DNA from: Streptomyces leeuwenhoekii
GTDB lineage: Bacteria > Actinomycetota > Actinomycetes > Streptomycetales > Streptomycetaceae
DNA length: 64,000 nt
Direction of reading: 5' to 3'
Assembly (NCBI RefSeq): GCF_001013905.1
Contig: NZ_LN831790.1
Coordinates: 5,780,001-5,844,000 of the forward strand
The notes under the pieces were generated by a model, which saw only the letters and a program-made list of their open reading frames with translations, made no database searches and was not told the DNA's origin. The translations under genes were made by a program, and so were the position numbers. The stretch's first letter is position 1. Each line of letters starts with the position of its first letter. Shown piece by piece: positions 23,450 through 31,654 of this stretch.

Positions 23450-25369
23450 TCACCGCAGCGCGGTGATCTGCCGCCCGTCCTCCAGGGTGCCCTTCAGCTT
23501 CGCCCGCGCCCCCTGCTTCGCCCGTGCCGTCAGCAGGTTGCCGTCCGCGGAGGCGCGGATCCCGCCCGTCGCCCGCACCGACTCCGTGTCGCCGCTCCCG
23601 GCGGCCAGCAGATACCAGTCGCCCTCCTCCGACTTCCACAGCACCCCGGCCAGCACATGCGGGTCGCGCGCCCCGCACGCCGTCACGTCCGCGCCGCCGG
23701 CCGCCACGGCGCCGTGCCGGCCGCCCGGCGCGCGGAACTGGGCCAGCGCCCGGGCCCCGCGCCCCCGCCACGTCTCGGCCCGGGTGCACACCCACGCGGC
23801 CGATCCGCTGTCGTCGGGCAGCGACTGCTCGGCGAACTCCCAGGCGTTCACCGACCGCACGCCCTGCCCGCGCACCGCGCCGAGCGAGCAGGCGTACGGC
23901 GCCCAGGTGCGCAGCGCCTTGGCACCGGACGCCTCCCGGACCGATCCGGGCCGCCCGGTGGTGAGGCGGGCGGGCACCAGTTCCCCGAGGTCGGTCATCA
24001 GACGCGTGGTGGAACCGTCGGTCAGTTGGAGCACGTTCCACGCCGGGCACCCGCCGTCGTGCCGGACGGGGCTGGACAGCGGCGAGGTCACCCCGCCGGT
24101 CAGGGTCAGCTCCATCGCGCCGGAGCCCGGTTCGGCCAGATCCCGCTCGGCGGCCTCGGTCACCCAGGGAGCGGTCAGATAACGGACGTTGCCGTCGGAC
24201 CGGTCGAGGACCACCGCGCCCGACTCGGCCCGGCGCGCGTTGTCCGCCCGCGCGAGGTCCAGGGCCGCGCCCCGCGTGCCGTCCCGCGGCTCGGCGTACC
24301 GGGCCAGGCGCAGACCGTCGTAGAGGATCACCACGCGCGCGTTGTCGACGTTCCCCGCGTACAGCAGGTGCGGGGGGCCGGGCGGGCCGCCGGTGGGGGT
24401 GCCCGGCGTCGCCGAGACGCGCACGGCCTCGCCGGGGCGGGCCCAGACGGCGAGGGCGCGGCGCAGCAGGGCCCGGTCACCGGTGAGGCCGCCGCGGGCC
24501 GGCCACACGGAGAAGTCGGTGCGGGGCGAGGTCCGCCAGGCGTCGGGCGAGATCCTGATCAGTTGCGCGGGGTCGAGAGCGGTCTGGGCCGCCGCGTTGC
24601 GCGCGTAGGGCGGGGCGGCGGGCCCGTCGGGGCCCCAGCCGGCGCCGGGCAGGGCGACCAGCACCCCGCACACGACCAGGGCCGCGCCCGCGACCAGCGC
24701 GGCCTTCCCGTGCTGCCGGCGCCGCATCAGATCGGTCGGCCGGGCCACCAGCGAGCAGGGGTCGAACTCGGGGGAGTCCAGCAGGGCGTACTGCCCGCGG
24801 ACGGTGTCGGCCTCGCCCAGCGCGGCGTCCACGTCGGTGACGCCCGCGGCGGCGAGCACCTCGCGCACATCGCCGTCGGGCAGCTTCTCCAGGCCGCGCA
24901 GCGCGTACGCGGCCCGGCCGGGCCCGGACAGGGCGGACAGCCGCTGGTCCAGGCCCAGCTCGTCGGCACCGCCGGAGCGGGGGAACAGCTTCAGGCCCCA
25001 CACCTGAGGCAGCAATGGCGGCAGCGGGGGCCGGCCGAGCCGCAGCCGGCGCCTGAGCGGCAGGCCCGCCCCCAGCGCCGCGCGCAGCACCCGCAGCCGG
25101 AGGCAGGCGTAGCCCGGGTCGACCTCGCGCCCGCCCGGCTGCGACGGGATGACGGGCGCCTCGGTGCGGCTGCGGGGCAGCGCCCGCTGGGTGAGGGCGT
25201 GCGCGGTCAGGACGCGGCGGCTGCGGCCGAGGCCCGGCGGCAGCACCAGATAGGCGAGCCGGGCCAGCCGCGGGTAGTGCTCGACGAGCGCGGCCTCGGC
25301 CTGTTCGACGTCGACGACCGGAAAGACGGCGGACGGTGCGGGGCGCGGGGCGACATCCTGTGGCTGCAC
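23450..25369 (-). CDS. Membrane protein with a sigma-factor-like N-terminal half
   Basis: A 639-residue protein with no named family that I recognise. Residues 1-220 are predicted cytoplasmic and read like a decayed sigma-70-type factor: an AEAALVEHYPRLARLAYLVL segment resembles region 2, and LSALSGPGRAAYALRGLEKL followed by DGDVREVLAAAGVTDVDAAL resembles region 4. A single transmembrane helix follows at about 222-243 (KAALVAGAALVVCGVLVALP). The 395-residue C-terminal part should be outside the cell, with several Cys residues and beta-rich repeats, ending in an RQITALR tail. The GTG 25369 start lacks a strong ribosome site but lies 30 bases after the TPR gene, so the two are probably one operon. 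The sigma resemblance is my inference from pattern. Confidence 0.8.
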   Translation of the reverse strand: MQPQDVAPRPAPSAVFPVVDVEQAEAALVEHYPRLARLAYLVLPPGLGRSRRVLTAHALTQRALPRSRTEAPVIPSQPGGREVDPGYACLRLRVLRAALGAGLPLRRRLRLGRPPLPPLLPQVWGLKLFPRSGGADELGLDQRLSALSGPGRAAYALRGLEKLPDGDVREVLAAAGVTDVDAALGEADTVRGQYALLDSPEFDPCSLVARPTDLMRRRQHGKAALVAGAALVVCGVLVALPGAGWGPDGPAAPPYARNAAAQTALDPAQLIRISPDAWRTSPRTDFSVWPARGGLTGDRALLRRALAVWARPGEAVRVSATPGTPTGGPPGPPHLLYAGNVDNARVVILYDGLRLARYAEPRDGTRGAALDLARADNARRAESGAVVLDRSDGNVRYLTAPWVTEAAERDLAEPGSGAMELTLTGGVTSPLSSPVRHDGGCPAWNVLQLTDGSTTRLMTDLGELVPARLTTGRPGSVREASGAKALRTWAPYACSLGAVRGQGVRSVNAWEFAEQSLPDDSGSAAWVCTRAETWRGRGARALAQFRAPGGRHGAVAAGGADVTACGARDPHVLAGVLWKSEEGDWYLLAAGSGDTESVRATGGIRASADGNLLTARAKQGARAKLKGTLEDGRQITALR

Positions 25370-25399
25370 GCCCAGCAGAACGAGCGACGCGTCCGTTGG

Positions 25400-25945
25400 T
25401 CACCGGGCGGCGGGGCGCCCCGCCGCCGGCCCTGGCTCCACGAGCAGCCGGGCGTAGTTCGCCATCGACCTCTGGTAGCGCGGCAGGTGGCCGGCGAGGG
25501 CACCCAGCACCAGGGACAGTCCCTCGCGGTCGCGGCCGAGGCTGGACAGGCACAGGGCGAGCGTGGCCCGCACGGCGTCGTCCAGCTCGTCGGACGGGGC
25601 GTGGAGTTCGGGCGTGAGCAGCTCGACGCCCTCCTGCGGACGCCCCACGTTCCGCAGCGAGCTGGCGAGCTGGATCCTGGCCCGGCGGCCCTTGTAGCGG
25701 CTGACGTCGCTCAGCCCGTGGTCCAGCGCCCGGCGGTACAGGGGGACGGCCTGGTCCGGGTGGCCCGTCGAGTCCCAGGCGCAGGCCCGCTCGAACAGGC
25801 CGAGCGGGCTGTCGGGCGGCAGTTCGCCGGCCAGGGCGTCGATCACCGCGCGGAACTCGGCCGCGCGCTCCTCGCCGTAGGTGTCGAAGGCGGCCCAGGC
25901 GGTGGCCACGCGGTCTTCCCAGCTCTGGTCGGCATGCTCGCTCAC
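25400..25945 (-). CDS. Tetratricopeptide-repeat protein
   Basis: A 181-residue soluble helical protein with TPR-like units: LFERACAWDSTGHPDQAVPL, then ARIQLASSLRNVGRPQEGVE, then VRATLALCLSSLGRDREGLS, spaced about 36 residues as in TPR repeats. These repeats mediate protein-protein contact. GTG 25945 follows GAGGGTG at good spacing; the frame stays open far upstream but only this part is protein-like. It lies 30 bases upstream of the sigma-like membrane protein gene on the same strand, so its partner may be that protein (inference). Confidence 0.85.
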   Translation of the reverse strand: MSEHADQSWEDRVATAWAAFDTYGEERAAEFRAVIDALAGELPPDSPLGLFERACAWDSTGHPDQAVPLYRRALDHGLSDVSRYKGRRARIQLASSLRNVGRPQEGVELLTPELHAPSDELDDAVRATLALCLSSLGRDREGLSLVLGALAGHLPRYQRSMANYARLLVEPGPAAGRPAAR

Positions 25946-26049
25946 CGGGACACCCTCGCACGGACGGCCGCGCCCGGGCACCCGTATTACGCCCGTGTGC
26001 GGTGCGGTGCGGCACGGTGCCGGTGAGCGGCCATGGTGCCCGGCCGCGC

Positions 26050-26823
26050 TCAGGCGCCGGTGGAGCGGGCCCGCGCCCCGTCGTGCGGATCCCGTTCGAT
26101 GCGGCGCAGCTCGGCCGCGGAGGTGCCGACGGCGTCCCGCCGGGTCTCGGCCGGCACCCGCACCCGCTCGGCCGGTTCCCCCTGCCGCGAGCCGAGCACG
26201 GCCCGGGTGAGCAGGAAGTGACCGTGCAGCAGACGAGGGGCGAGGAGGACGCCGGGGACGAGCAGCGCGGCGGCCGGGGCGGCGGCGTACAGCGCCGTCG
26301 CCCGGCCGGTCACCGGCACGAACCCGTACCAGTACGTGCCGTCCCCGGCGTCGGTGAGGACCCGCCACAGACCCGCCGCGATCGCGAATCCCTCCAGGGC
26401 GTGGAAGAGCAGCGCCGCCGGCAGCAGGGCACTGACGAACCCGGCGGTCGCGTCCACCAGCAGCCGGCCCATGTCGCGCCAGGTCGCCGGATCGCGGAGC
26501 AGCCCGACGGTGCGCGCCCAGGGGTTGGCGTCCGGCGGCAGCGGCCGGTACGCCCGCGGGATCCGCACCCCGCCCCACCGGGCGGCCAGCAGCCGCCTGC
26601 GGTCCGCGAACGCCCGCACCCCCGTCAGCACCCACGGCGTGGTCACGATGCCGGCCCCGGCCGGGATCAGCGCGATCGGCACCGCGGACGGGGTGAGGCA
26701 CAGCACCGCGCCCGGCAGGGAGATCAGCGCCAGCGCGAGCCCCCGTCCGGCCGCCGTCGCCGTCGCTCGTGTCCGTGGCACCTCGGCCGGTCGCCCCGTG
26801 CCGGGCCGTGTCTGCGTGGCCAT
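26050..26823 (-). pseudogene. Sensor histidine kinase truncated at the H-box
   Basis: A 257-residue remnant. Residues about 20-215 are the multi-span sensor domain found at the N-terminus of Streptomyces two-component kinases (GLALALISLPGAVLC, PAALLFHALEGFAI, ALYAAAPAAALLVPGVLLAP). The C-terminal end runs into the dimerisation helix with the H-box, reading ELRRIERDPHDGARARSTGA, then a stop. Intact relatives read RDLHDGAQARLVAL here and continue for about 200 residues with the ATPase domain. That domain is absent: only 104 bases separate the stop from the TPR gene and they contain nothing kinase-like. The phospho-acceptor His remains but the neighbouring Leu is Pro. It may be a dead gene or a sensor-only protein. 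Confidence 0.75.
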
Positions 26824-26884
26824 GGCGTCAGTCTCGTCCCGCGGCGGGTCCGGGTCACTGGGCCGGACCCCCGGGCCGGGGGGG

Positions 26885-27889
26885 TCAGCCACACCCCCCG
26901 GCGGCGAGCACCTCGGCCTCCGTCCCGGGGGCGAGCCCGACCGGCGGGCGGTCCGGGCGCCGGGGCGCCGTGCCGCCGATGCCCTCCAGCCAGTCCCGGG
27001 TGGCGGCGACGGTCTCGGCGACGGGGCGGCAGCGCAGACCGGTGGCCAGGGCACGGGAGACGTCCGCGCGGTACACCTCGTCGTGCAGGACGCTGCCCGG
27101 AGGCACCCACACCGGCAGCTGCGTCCACGGCTCGACACCGGCCGCGAGGACCGTCTCGGGCGGCGTCCAGCACAGCTCGGCGGCCCCGCCCGTGACCCGT
27201 ACGCACTCCCGCAGGAGTTCCTCCATCGTGGCGTGCCCCTGCGGCCCGGTCACGTTGCAGGGGCCGCCCAGCCCGCGCGCCACGGCTCCCAGCAGCCACT
27301 CGGCGAGGTCGCGTACGTCGATGAACTGCAGCGGCAGGTCCCGCGGGCCCGGGGCGAGCATCGGGCCGCCGCGCGCCGCCCGGGCCAGCCACCACGGCAG
27401 CCGGCCCACGTTCTCGTACGGCCCGAGGATCAGCCCGGCCCGCACCAGCAGCGAGGCGTCCTCGCCGAAGGCGTCAAGGACGGCCAGTTCCCCGCCCCGC
27501 TTGTCCCGGGCGTAGCCGCTCGGCCCGGCGTCGGGCGAGGCGCCCGCCACCAGCGGGGCGTCCTCGGTGTACCCGGGGGCCGGCGGCCAGGCGTACACCG
27601 AGCAACTGGAGACGTACACGTACCGCCCGGCGCGGCCCCGCAGCAGCCGCGCCGCGTCCCGCACCGCGCCGGGCGCCGCCGACCAGGTGTCGACGACGGC
27701 GTCCCAGGTGCCCTCGGCGAGGGCGGCGAGCCCTCCGGGGGCGGTGCGGTCGCCGTGCAGCGACCGCGCGCCGGGCGGGGCGGGGTGCCGCCCCCGGTGG
27801 AAGACGGTCACGTCCCAGCCGCGCCGCAGCGCGGCCTCCACGACGGCGCGGCCCACGAACTCGGTGCCGCCCAGTGTCAGCAGTCTCAT
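26885..27889 (-). CDS. NAD-dependent epimerase/dehydratase family protein
   Basis: A 334-residue extended-SDR protein. The Rossmann glycine motif is at the N-terminus (LLTLGGTEFVGRAVVEAAL, TLGGTxFVG type), with VYVSSCSVYAWP holding the catalytic Ser and a downstream GYARDKRGGE with the Tyr-xxx-Lys pair. FIDVRDLAEWLLGAV is typical of the C-terminal substrate region. Substrate is unknown; relatives act on nucleotide sugars or as isoflavone-reductase-like enzymes. The ATG 27889 lies seven bases after CAGGAT, a possible leaderless arrangement. It is 64 bases downstream of the winged-helix regulator on the same strand. Confidence 0.9.
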   Translation of the reverse strand: MRLLTLGGTEFVGRAVVEAALRRGWDVTVFHRGRHPAPPGARSLHGDRTAPGGLAALAEGTWDAVVDTWSAAPGAVRDAARLLRGRAGRYVYVSSCSVYAWPPAPGYTEDAPLVAGASPDAGPSGYARDKRGGELAVLDAFGEDASLLVRAGLILGPYENVGRLPWWLARAARGGPMLAPGPRDLPLQFIDVRDLAEWLLGAVARGLGGPCNVTGPQGHATMEELLRECVRVTGGAAELCWTPPETVLAAGVEPWTQLPVWVPPGSVLHDEVYRADVSRALATGLRCRPVAETVAATRDWLEGIGGTAPRRPDRPPVGLAPGTEAEVLAAGGCG

Positions 27890-27953
27890 GGCGCTGATCC
27901 TGACGGGCGCGGCTCCCGGGGGGAACGGCCGTCTGCCGACGGCAGAGGCCGTG

Positions 27954-28547
27954 TCAGCGTCCCGACGGCGGCACGTACTTGTACCCGACGCGCCGCACGG
28001 TCTGGATCACGCCCCGGTGCTCGGCGCCCATCTTGCGGCGCAGACGGGCGATGTGGACGTCGACGGTGCGTCCGTCGCCCACGTGGCCGTACCCCCACAC
28101 GGTGGTGACGAGCTGGTCCCGCGTGTGCACCCGGTGCGGGTGGGCGACGAGATGGGCGAGCAGCTCGAATTCAAGAAACGTCAGGTCCAGTTGCCTGCCC
28201 GCGACCGCGGCGACGCGGCGCACGGTGTCGACTGCGATCAGCGCGTCCCCGCCGGACCCGGGCGCGGCCGGCGGTGCCGGTTCCGGCACCGCCACCGGGA
28301 ACGGTGGCTGCTGGTCGGCGGGGACCAGCACCAGATAGCCGACCATCGGCGGCTGACCCGGCAGCGCGGGCAGGGTGTGCGGGGGCGCGGGCAGCCAGGT
28401 GGCGCCGGGCGGCAGGAGGTCGGTGACGGTGACGGCCTCGTCCGGGCCGACGGAGCGCAGCCGGTGCCGCGGGCCGCTCGCGGCGGGGGCGGACGGAGAA
28501 GCCGGGGAGGTGAGCGTGGCGGTGGTCAGGGAACGGGTGGTCGCCAT
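27954..28547 (-). CDS. Winged-helix (OmpR-type) DNA-binding protein without receiver domain
   Basis: A 197-residue protein. The C-terminal 95 residues are an OmpR/PhoB-type winged helix: LDLTFLEFELLAHLVAHPHR, then TRDQLVTTVWGYGHVGDGRT, then VDVHIARLRRKMG and VQTVRRVGYKYVPP-like ending. The N-terminal half is Pro/Ala-rich and lacks a phospho-receiver domain, so it is not a standard response regulator. Such orphan regulators are common in Streptomyces. Its targets are unknown; it is upstream of the epimerase gene and 400 bases from glnII. Confidence 0.88.
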   Translation of the reverse strand: MATTRSLTTATLTSPASPSAPAASGPRHRLRSVGPDEAVTVTDLLPPGATWLPAPPHTLPALPGQPPMVGYLVLVPADQQPPFPVAVPEPAPPAAPGSGGDALIAVDTVRRVAAVAGRQLDLTFLEFELLAHLVAHPHRVHTRDQLVTTVWGYGHVGDGRTVDVHIARLRRKMGAEHRGVIQTVRRVGYKYVPPSGR

Positions 28548-28686
28548 GAGAGGTCAGCTCTTTCGCGCGAGGGGTTCGTCGGAGAGCTCGGCGGGCGCCG
28601 GATCGTGCCGGGCAGGCCGAGGGAGGGACGTACGCGGTGCGCGCGGACCGAAAGCCGTGGTGCGGCGGGTGCCGGGTGTACGGCTG

Positions 28687-28809
28687 TCAGAGGGCCGGCG
28701 CGTTCGTCGCGCGGCAACACACCCGGTCGAAGTCGTGGTGCTGACGGGAAGGCCAGAAGGGCTCGAGGTCGTGGCGACCCGGCGTGCTGAGCTTCTGGAG
28801 GCTGGCCAT
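28687..28809 (-). CDS. Possible 40-residue small protein between glnII and the winged-helix gene
   Basis: A short frame from ATG 28809 to TGA 28687 encodes MASLQKLSTPGRHDLEPFWP followed by a His/Phe/Asp segment and a CCR motif, ending TNAPAL. Unlike the Arg/Pro-rich shadows around it, the composition is balanced. The 400-base gap otherwise contains no gene. The ribosome site is weak. The late Cys-Cys-Arg recalls short leader peptides of actinomycetes. I cannot confirm conservation from sequence alone. Confidence 0.4.
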   Translation of the reverse strand: MASLQKLSTPGRHDLEPFWPSRQHHDFDRVCCRATNAPAL

Positions 28810-28896
28810 GGACCCATTGAAGCAGACCCCGGGGCCCCGCAGGACCCTCCCTCTCACTGCGTGGACGCCCGCCTGTCCGGAAACCGACCTTCCACG

Positions 28897-28939
28897 CGCG
28901 CGAGGGGCGCCCACCTCGACGGTGGGCGCCCCTCGCGCG
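28897..28939 (-). terminator. Terminator of glnII
   Basis: Perfect 19-base arms, CGCGCGAGGGGCGCCCACC (28897-28915) and its complement (28921-28939), enclose a TCGAC loop, 14 bases past the glnII stop. It would terminate glnII and shield the downstream regulator. Confidence 0.85.
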
Positions 28940-28952
28940 GAAGCGGAACGGA

Positions 28953-29984
28953 TCAGACCTGGCCGGCCTTCTCCAGCGCCGTGCAGCAGGTGTCGACGAG
29001 CAGCCGGGTCACCACGTACGGGTCGACGTTGGCGTTGGGACGGCGGTCCTCGATGTAGCCCTTGCCGTCCTTCTCGACCTGCCACGGGATGCGGACCGAG
29101 GCACCTCGGTCGGAGACGCCGTAGGAGTACTGGTCCCACGGGGCGGTCTCGTGCAGACCCGTCAGACGGTCGTCGATGCCGGCGCCGTAGTTCTTGACGT
29201 GATCCAGCGGCTTGGAGCCCTCGCCGAGCGCCTCGCACGCGGTGATGATCGCGTCGTAGCCCTCGCGCATGGCCTTGGTGGAGAAGTTGGTGTGCGCGCC
29301 GGCGCCGTTCCAGTCGCCCTTGACCGGCTTGGGGTCGAGGGTGGCGGCGATGCCGAAGTCCTCGGCGGTGCGGTAGAGCAGCCAGCGGGCCACCCAGAGC
29401 TGGTCGGCGACGACCAGCGGGGCGAGGGGGCCGACCTGGAACTCCCACTGGCCCGGCATGACCTCGGCGTTGATGCCGGAGATGCCCAGGCCCGCCTTCA
29501 GGCAGTTGTCGAGGTGGGCCTCGACCACGTCACGGCCGAAGATCTCGTCGGAGCCGACACCGCAGTAGTAACCGCCCTGCGGGGCCGGGAAGCCGCCCTT
29601 GGGGAAGCCCAGCGGGTAGCCGTCCTTGAAGAAGGTGTACTCCTGCTCGATGCCGAAGATCGGCTCCTGGGCGGCGAACCGCTCGGCGACCTCGGCCAGC
29701 GCGGCGCGGGTGTTGGTGGGGTGCGGGGTCAGGTCCGTGTCGAGGACCTCGCACAGCACCAGTACGTCGTCGCCGCCGCGGATCGGGTCGGGGCAGGAGA
29801 AGACCGGCTTCAGCACGCAGTCCGAGGAGCTGCCCTCGGCCTGGTTGGTGGAGGACCCGTCGAAGCCCCAGAGCGGCAGCGTGTCCGGACCGGCGGGGGC
29901 GCCCTCGATGATCTTCGTCTTGGAACGAAGCTTGGCGGTGGGCGCGGTGCCGTCGATCCAGATGTACTCGGCCTTGAAGGTCAC
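28953..29984 (-). CDS. glnII: Glutamine synthetase type II
   Basis: A 343-residue eukaryote-type (GSII) enzyme that makes glutamine from glutamate, ammonia and ATP. It begins VTFKAEYIWIDG and keeps WGFDGSSTNQAEG, GIEQEYTFF, the ATP-binding DWNGAGAHTNFSTKAMR segment and GASVRIPWQV. It is the length usual for Streptomyces GlnII and lacks the adenylylation site of GlnA, so GlnE should not control it. GTG 29984 follows GAAGGAAG at about eight bases. A GlnR box lies about 100-140 bases upstream, implying induction under nitrogen limitation. Confidence 0.97.
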   Translation of the reverse strand: MTFKAEYIWIDGTAPTAKLRSKTKIIEGAPAGPDTLPLWGFDGSSTNQAEGSSSDCVLKPVFSCPDPIRGGDDVLVLCEVLDTDLTPHPTNTRAALAEVAERFAAQEPIFGIEQEYTFFKDGYPLGFPKGGFPAPQGGYYCGVGSDEIFGRDVVEAHLDNCLKAGLGISGINAEVMPGQWEFQVGPLAPLVVADQLWVARWLLYRTAEDFGIAATLDPKPVKGDWNGAGAHTNFSTKAMREGYDAIITACEALGEGSKPLDHVKNYGAGIDDRLTGLHETAPWDQYSYGVSDRGASVRIPWQVEKDGKGYIEDRRPNANVDPYVVTRLLVDTCCTALEKAGQV

Positions 29985-30085
29985 GGGTGCCACTTCCTTC
30001 GGGTGGGTCTTGGCGCACTCGCGGATGCTGCGGCGCTGCGGCACCGGGGCGCCGCCTCAACTGCACGGCAGCCTGTCAACAGGGG

Positions 30086-30123
30086 GTTTCCCGGTCATTG
30101 CCCATATGTGAACCCCTTGTTAC
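30086..30123 (-). promoter_or_regulatory. GlnR box upstream of glnII
   Basis: Read on the minus strand: GTAAC, six bases, TTCAC, six, GCAAT, six, GAAAC. This matches the spacing and most positions of the actinobacterial GlnR site (gTnAc-n6-GaAAc repeated). The box is 102-139 bases before the GTG start. The rest of the 349-base gap between glnII and the ArsC-like gene shows no gene. Confidence 0.8.
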
Positions 30124-30333
30124 CTGGCGTTGGTGTGGCCCACCTCACCGCGTGAGGACGGCGCGCCCGGCGCCGGGCCGGGGCGGCCGCCGCAGCGCGG
30201 GGGAGCGCGTGCCCGGCCCGGCCGGTCGTATGCGAGGCGGGAGAGCGCGGCAGGCGGCGGGGCGGGACGGCGCCCGGCACGCGGCCCCGGCCGCCGCCCG
30301 TGCCGTGTGTCCTTCCCCGGCTCCCGCCGCCCG

Positions 30334-30693
30334 TCAGCGGGACAGCGCCTCGCGCACCGCCTCGTCGGTGCGGGCGACGAGCGCCGTGCCGTCGTCCGCC
30401 GTGATGATCGGGCGCTGGATCAGCTTCGGGTGCTCGGCGAGGGCCGTGATCCAGCGGTCGCGTGACGCCTCGTCACGGGGCCAGTCCTTCAGGCCCAGTT
30501 CCTTCGCGGCGGCTTCCTGGGTGCGGGTGATCTCCCACGGTTCGAGACCCAGCCGGGACAGGACGTCACGGATCTCGTCCTCGCCCGGGACGTCCTCCAG
30601 GTAGCGGCGGACGGTGTAGTCGGCGCCCTCGGCGTCGAGCAGGGTGAGCGCGCTGCGGCACTTGGAACAGGCCGGGTTGATCCAGATCTCCAT
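30334..30693 (-). CDS. ArsC/Spx-like thioredoxin-fold reductase
   Basis: A 119-residue protein of the ArsC family. It starts MEIWINPACSKCRSALTLLD with a CSKC redox motif at C9/C12 and continues with YLEDVPGEDEIRDVLSRLG and a QRPIITADDGTALVAR segment carrying the conserved RPI. Family members are glutaredoxin-linked arsenate reductases or related thiol proteins; no arsenic-resistance genes are near, so a general redox role is equally possible. The ATG is six bases after TACCGT on the minus strand, so the gene is probably leaderless. Confidence 0.88.
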   Translation of the reverse strand: MEIWINPACSKCRSALTLLDAEGADYTVRRYLEDVPGEDEIRDVLSRLGLEPWEITRTQEAAAKELGLKDWPRDEASRDRWITALAEHPKLIQRPIITADDGTALVARTDEAVREALSR

Positions 30694-30869
30694 GGGCCCA
30701 CGGTACGCCGCGGGGGCGCGCAGAACCCGTTCGCCCCTCCCGTCACCGCACCCCCGAAAGCCCTTGTGGCCAGGGGCGATTGTCAGTGCCGGGCCGTAAA
30801 ATTGAAGCAGTGTTCGAGGGTGTCGCCGGGGCCGTCCGGCGGTGCCCCGACCGCGACAGGAGGATGCCC

Positions 30870-31184
30870 GTGCCCGCTGCCGCAGTGAAGCCGAAGCCGT
30901 TGCCCACCCAGTCGACCGCCCAGCGCCCCGTCCTGCTCGACCTGCCGTACGCGCCCGTGGAGAAGCGGCCGCTGCCGGCGGGCCGCCCCCGTGAGTGGTA
31001 CATCACGCACAACCGCCGGCTGAAGGCGATGCGACTGGCCATCGCCCTGCTCGACTCCGGCGTCTACCTGCCGAACCAGGCCCGCGACGAGACCATCCGC
31101 GACGCGGCGGAGCTCATCGGGGTCCACCCGCCGTCCGACACCACCTGCCACATGGTGCGGGCGCTGATGCGCTACAGCCGCTGA
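30870..31184 (+). CDS. Conserved actinobacterial hypothetical protein
   Basis: A 104-residue protein of unknown function. After a Pro/Lys-rich tail, the conserved-looking core is REWYITHNRRLKAMRLAIAL followed by LDSGVYLPNQARDETIRDAA and THMVRAL-like end (CHMVRALMRYSR). The start is ambiguous: AGGAGG touches ATG 30864 but is ideally placed six bases before GTG 30870, which I prefer. A TAAAAT -10 box at 30797-30802 places transcription start close to an in-frame GTG at 30810, so a leaderless longer form (124 residues) cannot be excluded. Confidence 0.75.
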   Translation: MPAAAVKPKPLPTQSTAQRPVLLDLPYAPVEKRPLPAGRPREWYITHNRRLKAMRLAIALLDSGVYLPNQARDETIRDAAELIGVHPPSDTTCHMVRALMRYSR

Positions 31185-31254
31185 GACCGTCCCGCACCGC
31201 CGGACGACCGGTGCCGGGCCCCGGGAGCCAGGGGGCTCGGCACTTGTTCGCGCT

Positions 31255-31512
31255 CTAGTAGGGCGCCCGGAAGTTGATGTACCCCAGCAGCGCGATGACG
31301 GCGGCCACGCAGCCGAGGACCACCGCCGTCGACACCCACGACGACCGGCGGGACCGCACCGGCTCCGGGTCGGCGCGGAACGGCACCGGCGCGGGCGGGT
31401 TCTCCTTCCAGCGCGCGGCGAGCATCCGGGCCCGCGCGGAGGGCTCCTTGTGCTCGGCCCCCTCCGCCCACGCGAGGTCGAACTCCCGCTCCCAGTCGTC
31501 CCGTTCGGACAT
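31255..31512 (-). CDS. Small single-span membrane protein
   Basis: An 85-residue protein: an acidic, soluble N-terminal part (SERDDWEREFDLAWAEGAEH), a linker with basic residues before the membrane (PVRSRRSSWV), and one C-terminal transmembrane helix (STAVVLGCVAAVIALLGYI). It should sit in the membrane with the N-terminus in the cytoplasm. GAGAGG lies eight bases before ATG 31512. Function unknown; it is downstream of glnA on the same strand but separated by a strong terminator. Confidence 0.82.
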   Translation of the reverse strand: MSERDDWEREFDLAWAEGAEHKEPSARARMLAARWKENPPAPVPFRADPEPVRSRRSSWVSTAVVLGCVAAVIALLGYINFRAPY

Positions 31513-31600
31513 CTGTGATCCCTCTCCCCATCCCCTGGAAACCCCTGGATCGAACAGCCGTGTTAGTAAACCAGGAAGCCGGTTTCCGTGCACACGACAG

Positions 31601-31634
31601 CGGCCCCCGCTCCCGGAGAGGGGAGCGGGGGCCG
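31601..31634 (-). terminator. Terminator of glnA
   Basis: CGGCCCCCGCTCCC (31601-31614) and GGGAGCGGGGGCCG (31621-31634) are perfect 14-base arms with a six-base loop, 20 bases past the glnA stop. Confidence 0.85.
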
Positions 31635-31654
31635 CCGGACGGCTCACGCGTCGA

